A stretch of DNA of 32,945 bases from a virus: positions 1 through 32,945 of IMG/VR virus record IMGVR_UViG_3300024517_000068; one strand, 5' to 3'. The notes below the pieces were generated by a model, which did not search any database, was not told the DNA's origin, and worked only from the letters and a program-made list of their open reading frames with translations. Made by a program: the position numbers and the translations under genes. Of the stretch, positions 1 to 5,189 are shown piece by piece. The stretch's first letter is position 1. The number at the start of each line of letters is the position of its first letter.

Positions 1-45
1 CCACGACCACGACCCCGACCCTATGAGCATCATGTGCTGGTTCAT
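1..45 (-). CDS. Ser-X dipeptide-repeat protein, second tandem copy (partial, runs off left edge)
   Basis: Reading leftwards from an ATG at 43-45, this frame encodes MNQHMMLIGS followed by GSWSW and continues beyond the window. The first ten residues are identical to those of the neighbouring gene at 42-248, whose TGA stop overlaps this ATG (ATGA), so the two are arranged as translationally coupled tandem copies. A GAGGCGGA ribosome binding site precedes the start. Only 15 residues are visible. The function is unknown; calling it a gene is an inference from the conserved start, ribosome binding site and overlap. Confidence 0.4.
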   Translation of the reverse strand, partial: MNQHMMLIGSGSWSW

Positions 46-248
46 TCCGCCTCACTCTCCCTCCAGTCGCCCGACCACGACCACGACCACGGCCACGGCC
101 CCGACCCCGACCCCGACCGCGACAACGAGGACCCCGACCGCGACCACGACACCGACCACGACACCGACCGCGACCGTGACCGCGACCACGAGGACCTCGA
201 CCGTGACCACGAGGACCGCGACCCTATGAGCATCATGTGCTGGTTCAT
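16..248. repeat. Hexanucleotide repeat array bounded by a 30-bp direct repeat
   Basis: A 30-bp sequence at 16-45 recurs exactly at 219-248, giving a repeat period of 203 bp. Between the copies lies a degenerate 6-bp array (CGACCN on plus, GGTCGN on minus) from about 76 to 220. The window begins inside another such array (1-18). The structure suggests tandem duplication of a whole small gene plus its repeat tract, a type of DNA prone to copy-number change by slippage or recombination. Confidence 0.8.
42..248 (-). CDS. Ser-Arg/Ser-Trp dipeptide-repeat protein
   Basis: This 68-residue frame starts MNQHMMLIGS and then runs as a Ser-X repeat, where X is Arg, Trp, Gly or Val, to about residue 58, ending SGDWRESEAE. 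A GGAGGC ribosome binding site lies just before the ATG, and the gene sits 17 bases downstream of the leftward gene at 266-622, consistent with one operon. The DNA is a degenerate TCGNGG hexamer array with no stops in several frames, so open frames alone are weak evidence. The support comes from the ribosome binding site, the operon position and the identical start of the next copy. I recognise no family. A plus-strand reading (Asp-His/Asp-Arg repeats) is the alternative. Confidence 0.45.
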   Translation of the reverse strand: MNQHMMLIGSRSSWSRSRSSWSRSRSRSVSWSVSWSRSGSSLSRSGSGSGPWPWSWSWSGDWRESEAE

Positions 249-265
249 GATGCCTCCGATAGCGC

Positions 266-622
266 CTACTCGACCCCCGAAGGTAACGCGTGATTCCAAA
301 TATCAATATCAACGATGGCCCCGTGTGCGACTCTGCGAACGCCTGGGCAGCGCTCAAAGCGTGTTACCTCCCCCGCAGCCAGCGCGGTCTCGTATGTTCC
401 AGTATCCACACACCAACCGGCCTCGCGTAGGTGGACAAATAGGGGGCCTATTTTGTCCACCGTGCCAATAGCGTACATTGTACAGGTGCGAATTAAGATA
501 GTTTCGCCTAGCCGGTACTCGGATGAGTAGTCGGTGGCTGCAGAGGGTGACTCGGCTGCGCCAAACAATTTAGCGGCGACTGCATCGGTGATTGCTTTTG
601 TGATTTCTGTTTTATCGAACAT
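266..622 (-). CDS. Hypothetical phage protein (118 aa)
   Basis: This leftward gene encodes 118 residues starting MFDKTEITKAITDAV. An AGGTAC sequence about 9 bases upstream of the ATG is the probable ribosome binding site; the same string precedes the gene at 770-1123. The first 20 residues look like an amphipathic helix, followed by a mixed stretch containing GETILIRTCTMYAIGTVDK and VHLREAGWCVDTG, which suggests a small beta-rich fold. No catalytic motif or membrane segment is seen, and I recognise no family. It lies downstream of the tRNA-like gene and upstream of the Ser-X repeat genes. The coding sequence contains a long inverted repeat at 430-461. Confidence 0.7.
   Translation of the reverse strand: MFDKTEITKAITDAVAAKLFGAAESPSAATDYSSEYRLGETILIRTCTMYAIGTVDKIGPLFVHLREAGWCVDTGTYETALAAGEVTRFERCPGVRRVAHGAIVDIDIWNHALPSGVE
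430..461. repeat. Near-perfect 32-bp inverted repeat with TGGACA/TGTCCA core
   Basis: GGTGGACAAATAGG (430-443) pairs with CCTATTTTGTCCACC (447-461), with one bulged A and a three-base loop. It lies inside the minus-strand coding region, where it encodes part of VDKIGPLFVHL. Its TGGACA/TGTCCA half-sites also occur in palindromes at 1946-1961 and 8722-8763. It could be an operator or an mRNA hairpin; chance palindromy from coding constraint cannot be excluded. Confidence 0.55.
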
Positions 623-637
623 AGCTGGTACCTAGAA

Positions 638-666
638 AGCCCCGAACGCTCTACGCGGACGGGGCT
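638..666 (-). terminator. Hairpin 3' of the tRNA-like gene, possible weak terminator
   Basis: On the minus strand AGCCCCG (666-660) and CGGGGCT (644-638) form a perfect 7-bp stem with a 15-base loop, followed by TTTC. It begins four bases after the probable discriminator base of the tRNA-like gene. The T-tract is short, so this may be a 3'-end processing or pausing hairpin rather than a full terminator. Confidence 0.4.
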
Positions 667-670
667 GGGT

Positions 671-763
671 GCTGTGGGCCGGGTTCGAACCGGCGACCTC
701 CAAGGTGAATCCTGAGAGTCGAAACTGCGGGCCTTGGCGCTCTACCAACTGAGCTCCCACAGC
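671..763 (-). tRNA. tRNA-like gene with a 28-nt anticodon loop (21-nt insertion)
   Basis: On the minus strand the 7-bp acceptor stem GCTGTGG/CCACAGC, the D arm GCTC-AGTTGGTA-GAGC, the variable loop AGGTC and the T arm GCCGG-TTCGAAC-CCGGC are all canonical. The anticodon stem CCAAG/CTTGG also pairs, but it encloses 28 bases instead of 7. Total length is 93, which equals a normal 72-base tRNA body plus 21. A type II (Ser/Leu/Tyr) reading fails because the 5-base variable loop and the stem are fixed. The anticodon cannot be assigned: the last seven loop bases contain TTC, the Glu anticodon, but without U33. CCA is not encoded. It could be a tRNA with a small intron-like insertion or a decayed gene. 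Confidence 0.75.
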
Positions 764-769
764 GAGACG

Positions 770-1123
770 CTAGACGATGACAGGCAGTACCGCGTGTGCT
801 TTGCCGGCTAACACACGGTTGAGACTCGATAGTGGCCCATCAGGTGCCGATTCGGTGCCGAGGATCTCCGCCACGAGATGTGCAGGCTCTGCGAGTTCAT
901 GCGTCCAAACGCTGCGCCCTGCTGCGGCTTCGACGGCTCTGTGAAACTCCTTAGCCGGCATACAAAGGAGGTCCTGACGGAGCTGCGCAAGCGCCACGGA
1001 CCTAGCAGGCACGCCGACCCACCAAGACGTGTCGGCTAATGCAATGGCGTCAATAGATGTTGATATCGCGGCCACTTTGTCCTCGATAGGGTGCCGGGTG
1101 ATGTTGCTTGCTTCGATATTCAT
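770..1123 (-). CDS. Hypothetical phage protein (117 aa)
   Basis: This leftward gene encodes 117 residues starting MNIEASNITRHPIEDKVAAI. The ATG at 1121-1123 is preceded at good spacing by AAGG, which directly follows the TAA of the upstream gene at 1132-1428, so the two are co-transcribed. The protein appears mostly helical (AEFHRAVEAAAGRSV-like and ELAEPAHLVAEILGTE segments) with no Cys pairs, membrane span or recognisable catalytic motif. I cannot assign a family. Its 3' end lies seven bases from the tRNA-like gene on the same strand, so the tRNA may be processed from the same transcript. Confidence 0.7.
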   Translation of the reverse strand: MNIEASNITRHPIEDKVAAISTSIDAIALADTSWWVGVPARSVALAQLRQDLLCMPAKEFHRAVEAAAGRSVWTHELAEPAHLVAEILGTESAPDGPLSSLNRVLAGKAHAVLPVIV

Positions 1124-1131
1124 TGCGTACC

Positions 1132-1428
1132 TTAAATTGCGACAAAAGCGCTCTCGGGCATATCAAACACAGGTCGACCCAGTCGCCACTCGAAGGCTGT
1201 GTCATCAGGCTCTAGCTCGTCGATGGCCCGGAGCGCAGCCGCCAGAGCATCGTCGATGGCGCAAAGTAGATAGTCCGATAGATTGGCGGGACAGAGCACC
1301 ATCTCGCCGGCGGTGGTAGACCACTGAGCCGTGCCGAGGTAGGCCGTCTCACTATAGATGTCGACCGATTGATCATCATTTAGATCCGCGAAGTACTGCG
1401 CCCCGCTGTGTTCCAGTTCCACGTCCAC
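1132..1428 (-). CDS. Hypothetical phage protein (98 aa), start uncertain
   Basis: This is the first convincing gene of the leftward operon. It encodes 98 residues from a GTG at 1428, beginning MDVELEHSGAQYFADLNDD. The protein is acidic and beta-rich at first, then helical (LSDYLLCAIDDALAAALRAIDELEPDD). No family is recognised. There is no convincing ribosome binding site before the GTG. The overlapping frame immediately upstream (about 1530-1430) reads like coding sequence (ARGEIIADLSTDILTRIHR) and would join this one by a -1 shift at a GGGG run at about 1429-1432. The real N-terminus may therefore lie upstream, with a frameshift or an indel. Confidence 0.65.
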   Translation of the reverse strand: MDVELEHSGAQYFADLNDDQSVDIYSETAYLGTAQWSTTAGEMVLCPANLSDYLLCAIDDALAAALRAIDELEPDDTAFEWRLGRPVFDMPESAFVAI

Positions 1429-1458
1429 CCCAGGACTTTGGGGCCGCGGTGTATTCTT

Positions 1459-1477
1459 GTCAAGATATCAGTTGACA
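1459..1477. promoter_or_regulatory. Inverted repeat TGTCAA-N7-TTGACA
   Basis: TGTCAA (1459-1464) and TTGACA (1472-1477) form a perfect inverted repeat with a 7-bp spacer, about 30 bp upstream of the leftward gene at 1132-1428. Each arm also reads as a consensus -35 box, one per strand, but no good -10 is found at the right distance on either strand. It is a candidate operator or bidirectional control site, unless the region is coding as discussed for the adjacent gene. Confidence 0.3.
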
Positions 1478-1687
1478 GGTCCGCGATTATCTCGCCGCGC
1501 GCTTTGGGATTGGCACGATCTATGCTGTGGCCCCTATAGCTAGTACTCGTGCGCGCGGTGAGCTCACGCCGCCGCCCGGGTCCCACGCCGCCAGCCGCGG
1601 AGCGCAATCTCGAGGCGCCTACACGACCCTTCGCAAGGGGGGATCCGGTAGCAATTCGGCAGCCTATCCACGCCGCATTTCGCGTGC

Positions 1688-1717
1688 TTGACATAAAATG
1701 GGGCCCAAAGGTATTTT
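1688..1717 (+). promoter_or_regulatory. Candidate sigma-70-type promoter for the structured RNA
   Basis: A consensus TTGACA box (1688-1693) is followed after 18 bp by TATTTT (1712-1717), four of six matches to the -10 consensus. Transcription would begin near 1724 and run through the hairpins to the terminator at 1872-1909, giving an RNA of about 185 nt. The -10 overlaps the 5' arm of the inverted repeat at 1708-1720, so that arm could act in DNA rather than in the RNA. Confidence 0.4.
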
Positions 1718-1832
1718 CATCGTACGCCCGCAGCGGGCTCGGTTGCCCCCAGGCAACCAGGCCCGCGGGACTGCGTCCCTCGGAGCGTATCACATGAAAA
1801 TACCTTAGGAACTCCCCTGATCCCTAAGGTAT
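1708..1832 (+). ncRNA. Structured RNA element with mutually exclusive helices (candidate ncRNA or leader)
   Basis: The sequence shows nested pairing. AAGGTATTTTCAT (1708-1720) pairs with ATGAAAATACCTT (1794-1806). Inside that, GTACGC (1722-1727) pairs with GCGTAT (1785-1790) and closes a junction carrying two hairpins: GCGGGC/GCCCGC with GGTTGCC/GGCAACC (1733-1766) and GGGAC/GTCCC (1767-1779). The 3' arm also forms a competing perfect hairpin, ATACCTTAGG (1800-1809) with CCTAAGGTAT (1823-1832). No protein-coding frame is convincing here. It could be a phage small RNA, a riboswitch- or attenuator-like leader, or a DNA element such as an origin or packaging site. I do not recognise a known RNA family. 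Confidence 0.5.
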
Positions 1833-1871
1833 CCCGCTTCATCCCCAGTCAACCACAACCCCACGCAACGA

Positions 1872-1909
1872 GCCCCAGACGCTTTTCAGCCGGTGTCTGG
1901 GGCGTTTTT
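1872..1909 (+). terminator. Rho-independent terminator
   Basis: GCCCCAGAC (1872-1880) and GTCTGGGGC (1895-1903) form a perfect 9-bp GC-rich stem with a 14-base loop, followed by GTTTTTATTT. This is a textbook intrinsic terminator on the plus strand. No plus-strand protein gene lies upstream of it, which supports a non-coding transcript ending here. Confidence 0.85.
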
Positions 1910-1945
1910 ATTTGCCTCTCGCCCTCGCATAGTGCGCTGAGCCGT

Positions 1946-1979
1946 TGTCCAATTTTGGACACCACAGGCAAACTATAAC
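1946..1979 (+). promoter_or_regulatory. Perfect 16-bp palindrome and -10-like box upstream of the rightward operon
   Basis: TGTCCAATTTTGGACA (1946-1961) is a perfect palindrome, a typical shape for a dimeric repressor site. TATAAC (1974-1979) follows and could be a -10 element, though no good -35 lies 16-18 bp upstream. A TTGACA at 1980-1985 lacks a matching -10. The palindrome shares its TGTCCA/TGGACA half-sites with those at 430-461 and 8722-8763. From here to 2139 I see nothing else definite. Confidence 0.45.
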
Positions 1980-2139
1980 TTGACACCCCGCGCTGCGATA
2001 CCCATGCTTCGGGTGTGGTCTTGCTACATCAACTCGCTCCATTGAAGCGCGTGCGCCGCGCCAAGAATCCCCCGCCAGAGGCCCCATCGCCCATAACCGC
2101 ACAGCCCGCGCCCACTATTGCACATAAGACGGAGCCGAA

Positions 2140-2604
2140 ATGACCGTCAAAAGATCGCGCTCGCAGTCGCGGCTAATCACGAGCAGTCAGAGCTATCAGC
2201 CCACCGAAATTATCCAGTGCCCAAGCGCCGCGAAAGCCAGTGAGAAGCGTGGGTATGGGTGGGGAATGCACCTACCCCACCAGCGGGCGGGCGCCATCAT
2301 CCTGGCGATCCGCGGGGGTCATCACGCTTGCTCGGCCATGAGCGACTATATAGTGGGGAGCGACCCGAGCGCGGCGGCGAACCCCAGCATGTTACTCAAG
2401 ATCTGCAAGTCGCTAGCACTGACCGGCCTGCTGGTGCCGTACATCGAGGCTCTCCCACAGAATCGCATGCGCTTTATGTTCTTTCTAGCCTGGGCACCGC
2501 CGGACACCGATTCGGAGTATTGGCGGCACCTGCTCACCCTGGAAGAGTCCAACGAGCGCGTACCCGAGGCGGATAGCGCCATAACTCGTCGGTGGGTGGC
2601 CTAG
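2140..2604 (+). CDS. Hypothetical phage protein (154 aa)
   Basis: This is the first gene of the rightward operon, starting at an ATG preceded by GGAG. It encodes 154 residues with a basic, polar N-terminus (about residues 1-40), a central stretch rich in small and hydrophobic residues (HQRAGAIILAIRGGHHAC, then LLKICKSLALTGLLVPYIEAL) and an acidic helical C-terminus (HLLTLEESNERVPEADS). The hydrophobic parts look like buried helices rather than clear membrane spans. No family is recognised. The stop overlaps the GTG start of the RusA-like gene (TAGTG), so the two are translationally coupled and may work together in DNA metabolism; that is inference. Confidence 0.65.
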   Translation: MTVKRSRSQSRLITSSQSYQPTEIIQCPSAAKASEKRGYGWGMHLPHQRAGAIILAIRGGHHACSAMSDYIVGSDPSAAANPSMLLKICKSLALTGLLVPYIEALPQNRMRFMFFLAWAPPDTDSEYWRHLLTLEESNERVPEADSAITRRWVA

Positions 2605-3203
2605 TGGCGAAGTCCCCAGACTATCGGCCGCCAGCCCTCGATGCTGCGAGGTCCCCGAACATCTACGAATCTCTCCTTACAGCCCTTCGCGGGCTCTATG
2701 GCGAGCCAGCCTACGAGCTATTGCTGCCTGGACCTCCAAGGGGCTTCACTGTGGCGCGCAAGACCGAGGGGTCGCCCACGGCGATGAGGTCCCGGCTCTG
2801 GGCGCGCGAAGCTCAGGCCATGCTCGACCACGAATATTCCGAGTTCTTTGTTTCGGCTACCAAAGATTCCCCGTTATTTTTCTTTACGCAAGCTTGGTTT
2901 GGCTCCGGGCGCCATTGCGACCCGGAAAACACGCACAAGCTTCTCAAGGATGCACTATTCCGGCACGGTGAGGGGCTTAAAGATAAGTACACCGCCGGTG
3001 CATTCGCCGGTCCTTTATATGATTTACTCCAACCGCGCACCGAGGTGTATATTTGGCGCCTTTCGATGCCCGAGGCCGAAAAGGTCTCCAGCCCTCCGGC
3101 GCCGGCAACACTTGTACGCCCGCCAACGGCCGCGGATGTTCCGCGCCAGACCGTGACGGCGAAGCCGATTAAATCTAACAACCCCTTCGATATGTTGAAA
3201 TGA
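2604..3203 (+). CDS. RusA-like Holliday junction resolvase candidate
   Basis: The gene encodes 199 residues from a GTG overlapping the previous stop; an in-frame GTG at 2592 is an alternative start. The RusA family resolves four-way DNA junctions using clustered acidic residues in a DP[D/E]N..K...DA pattern. Here DPENTHKLLKDALF begins at residue 106, and a second acidic residue occurs in KDKYT (D127), followed by a TEVYIWRL beta strand, which matches the family core layout. The N-terminus (STPNIYESLL-like helix) and the Pro/Ala-rich C-terminal tail (from about residue 165) are unusual additions; typical RusA proteins are about 120-140 residues. Assignment is by motif only. The start of the protein lacks the usual RusA strand I would like to see. 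Confidence 0.5.
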   Translation: MAKSPDYRPPALDAARSPNIYESLLTALRGLYGEPAYELLLPGPPRGFTVARKTEGSPTAMRSRLWAREAQAMLDHEYSEFFVSATKDSPLFFFTQAWFGSGRHCDPENTHKLLKDALFRHGEGLKDKYTAGAFAGPLYDLLQPRTEVYIWRLSMPEAEKVSSPPAPATLVRPPTAADVPRQTVTAKPIKSNNPFDMLK

Positions 3204-3243
3204 CCCACATGTATACCAACAGACTACAAGGCGGAGAACGCGC

Positions 3244-3864
3244 ATGGACATGAACGACATTATCGCTGCGATGTGTGGCTGCGAGGCCTGTGTCAGACGC
3301 CGCACGGCCGCCGCTGAGCGGTTCAAATCTCTCCGGGGTACCGAGGCTCCGGAAAGCTCCGACGAGCTCTTAGAAAGGCTCTCAGGCTTCCGCGTCGGCG
3401 ACACGGTCCGGGTGATCAAGCACGACTGTGGCACCACCCGCATCGTGGGCCTCATCTCCGCCGAGCGTATCGGCGAGTGTCCGACGTGCGAGCTGCTCAC
3501 GGAGATTGATATCCCTCGTCCCGACGGCACCAAAATGCCCGTGTCCTGGGTGTGGCACGCTCCGAGCACGTGGCTGGAGCGCGTGAGAGACCCGCGAGAC
3601 TGCGCCGCGAACGGTCGCGCAGGCGACACGCAGCACATTCTCACCATCGCACCAGGCTCGATGGTGAAGTACCGAAATCGGCCCGATGAGTCGCCCTACA
3701 TCGGCATCGCTGTAGTCTGCGAGCTGGCGTACAAGACACCTGAGCGCCCATCCTGGCACATCGAGCCAGGCGACTACATGCTCCACGCTCGCGTGTGGAG
3801 CGAGACCACCGAGGCCGACGGCCAGTGGCTGCACGCCACGCAAATCGTGGAGGTGATGCAGTGA
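3244..3864 (+). CDS. Hypothetical Cys-containing protein (206 aa)
   Basis: The start ATG follows a GGCGGAGAA ribosome binding site. The protein has three Cys-containing segments: CGCEAC near residues 11-16, HDCGT near 60 and ECPTC near 79-83, which could bind a metal. A stretch FRVGDTVRVIKHDCGTTRIVG resembles the small beta-barrel type (SH3/KOW-like) seen in nucleic-acid-binding proteins. The C-terminal half repeats the theme with GSMVKYRNRPDESPYIGIAV and YMLHARVWSE. No enzyme motif is visible. It overlaps the start of the thermonuclease-like gene by four bases (GTGA). The function is unknown. Confidence 0.7.
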   Translation: MDMNDIIAAMCGCEACVRRRTAAAERFKSLRGTEAPESSDELLERLSGFRVGDTVRVIKHDCGTTRIVGLISAERIGECPTCELLTEIDIPRPDGTKMPVSWVWHAPSTWLERVRDPRDCAANGRAGDTQHILTIAPGSMVKYRNRPDESPYIGIAVVCELAYKTPERPSWHIEPGDYMLHARVWSETTEADGQWLHATQIVEVMQ

Positions 3865-4337
3865 GGAGTCTCCCCGATATCCTAGCTTGGGGCCTAGTTG
3901 TAAGCCTCGGTGGCGTCCTCACAGCCTCCCATGTCCTAAACATAATCCACGCGTCACACTACAACGAAGACCCCCCAAGCATAGCGCTACCCCCCGCGTG
4001 CTCAACGGACGAGTACATCGCCACCATCGAGTACATCGTCGACGCCGATACCTACGACCTTCGCGTGCGGCTGCCCTACCTGCCCAGGCCCATCTACATC
4101 GTCGAACGTGTCCGCCTGGCGAAGGTAGACGCCCCAGAACGCCACACGAAAGAGGGCAAAGCTGCGGCTAGCTACGTGGCCGAATGGTTCGACCGAAACT
4201 ATCAGGTCATCTACCAGGACCTCGGAAAAGACAAGTACGGGCGTCGAATTGCCCGGCTTGAGAGCACATCAACCGCGCAGTCGCTTGCCGACGCGCTCAT
4301 CGGTTCGGGCCATGCGGTGCCGTATCTGGCAAAATAG
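3861..4337 (+). CDS. Membrane-anchored thermonuclease-like (SNase fold) protein
   Basis: The gene encodes 158 residues from a GTG within a GTGA overlap. Residues 7-30 are hydrophobic and form a single membrane anchor or uncleaved signal. Residues 52-157 match the staphylococcal-nuclease fold: IVDADT (metal-binding D61/D63), VRLAKVDAPE (catalytic-type R85, D90, E93) and KDKYGRRIARLE (R128). The known family cleaves DNA and RNA in a calcium-dependent way. The key residues are present, so activity is plausible. The N-terminal anchor implies the domain acts at or outside the membrane, for example against host or competing phage DNA at entry; that is inference. It sits among early-type small genes. 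Confidence 0.8.
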   Translation: MRSLPDILAWGLVVSLGGVLTASHVLNIIHASHYNEDPPSIALPPACSTDEYIATIEYIVDADTYDLRVRLPYLPRPIYIVERVRLAKVDAPERHTKEGKAAASYVAEWFDRNYQVIYQDLGKDKYGRRIARLESTSTAQSLADALIGSGHAVPYLAK

Positions 4338-4358
4338 GGCTTATGGTACGCTTGTCGC

Positions 4359-4529
4359 ATGGCCCAAAAAGTTCTCGGATTCCGGAACTGGAAAATCGCT
4401 CTCGCCGTAGTAGGTTGCCTAGTCGCAGCCGTGACGGTGATTGTCGTGGCTGCAGCACACAGCCATTGCAACGTAGCTATCAGCGCCAGTGGCGTGACTG
4501 TGCAGTGTTTGGAGACTCATCATGACTGA
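4359..4529 (+). CDS. Small single-span membrane protein (56 aa)
   Basis: The frame starts MAQKVLGFRNWK, followed by one hydrophobic helix (IALAVVGCLVAAVTVIVVAAA, residues 13-33) and a short tail with two Cys residues (HCNVAI and VQCLE). Basic residues before the helix predict a cytoplasmic N-terminus. Its stop lies eight bases inside the next gene. The ribosome binding site is weak. It follows the membrane-anchored nuclease gene by 21 bases and could act with it, but the function is unknown. A 60-residue frame at 4343-4525 on the same strand is its shadow. Confidence 0.6.
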   Translation: MAQKVLGFRNWKIALAVVGCLVAAVTVIVVAAAHSHCNVAISASGVTVQCLETHHD

Positions 4530-4866
4530 CGTCCTACTATGGCCTACCCCTGAATCGCTCAACGAACAAAACGCGGCTACCTGCTGGCGGCCGACGCATG
4601 AAGCTATGCTGGCCTCCAGGCAAGGCGACAAACTACGCGATAAAGAGTCAGCCAAGCGCGCTGTAGCACTGGCAGACAACTGGCAAGAGAATGTGAAGAC
4701 CTACGCTCCCGCCGGGGCTACGCATTACAAGTCCACAGGCGCCGAAAGCATGATATTCGAGCCCGCAACGGGGAAAACGCTTATTACATCGCATGTGGAG
4801 TACGCCGAATTGCCCGCGCAGCACGGGCTTAGCGGCTGGTCACCGCTGCGCAAGGGAGTAGGATAA
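4522..4866 (+). CDS. Hypothetical protein (114 aa)
   Basis: The ATG follows a GGAGACTC ribosome binding site and overlaps the membrane-peptide gene. The protein begins MTDVLLWPTPESLNEQN, has a charged helical section (ASRQGDKLRDKESAKRAVALADNW) and then a likely beta region (AGATHYKSTGAESMIFEPATGKTLITSHVEYAE). No motif or family is recognised. Its TAA overlaps the ATG of the next gene (TAATG), so it belongs to the same translational unit as the repeated coiled-coil genes downstream. Confidence 0.65.
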   Translation: MTDVLLWPTPESLNEQNAATCWRPTHEAMLASRQGDKLRDKESAKRAVALADNWQENVKTYAPAGATHYKSTGAESMIFEPATGKTLITSHVEYAELPAQHGLSGWSPLRKGVG

Positions 4867-5189
4867 TGGAAACGCAAGCGCAAATCAGGCAAAGGCTCCG
4901 CGGTGAGTCATGTGGTGAGTGTAAGACGTGTTGCGATGAGCTCAAGGCTCGCGTTGCGGAGCTTGAGGCGGAAATCGCAAGCAGAAAGCCTAGACCCTGG
5001 GACACGCATCCCAGTGATGGGACGCCGTTCCTAGCAGTGTACGAGACGCCGGAGCCCGACAGGGCCGTGTGTTACCCGGGCGCAAGATATGTGAAGACGC
5101 TGGATGGTTATGCGTTGATCCACCTCGGCAAGGGTGAGTGTGCGGGGTGGCTGCCGCTTCCCGCCGAGCGCAAGGAGGGCGGGGCGTGA
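4866..5189 (+). CDS. Coiled-coil protein with shared module, copy 1 (107 aa)
   Basis: The N-terminus carries a CGECKTCC Cys cluster (residues 16-23) followed by a heptad helix CDELKARVAELEAEIASR. The rest is a compact, probably beta-rich domain ending with the tail ERKEGGA. The RVAELE module and the KEGGA tail recur in the next two genes. The tail DNA (5170-5189) carries the AAGGAGG ribosome binding site for the following gene, whose GTG overlaps this stop. The segment WDTHPSDGTPFLAVYE resembles the DUF551-like theme in small phage proteins, but this is not certain. The function is unknown. Confidence 0.65.
   Translation: METQAQIRQRLRGESCGECKTCCDELKARVAELEAEIASRKPRPWDTHPSDGTPFLAVYETPEPDRAVCYPGARYVKTLDGYALIHLGKGECAGWLPLPAERKEGGA

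Noticed and set aside
34-471. Plus-strand 145-residue frame with Asp-His/Asp-Arg repeats
   Set aside because: It runs through the minus-strand gene at 266-622. The minus reading has ribosome binding sites, coupled overlaps and operon position; the plus reading has none of these and changes frame between the repeat copies.
671-763. Type II tRNA (Leu/Ser/Tyr) with a long variable arm
   Set aside because: The variable loop is five bases (AGGTC) next to a perfect T arm, and no 5-bp stem with a 7-base loop can be formed inside the 28 bases; the extra length is in the anticodon loop.
1549-1797. Plus-strand 82-residue frame in the control region
   Set aside because: The composition is Arg/Pro-rich with no ribosome binding site, and it crosses the structured RNA. 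It looks like a GC-rich spurious frame.
1800-1832. Hairpin ATACCTTAGG/CCTAAGGTAT as a terminator
   Set aside because: No T-tract follows. The real terminator is at 1872-1909, so this is better read as an alternative helix in the RNA element.
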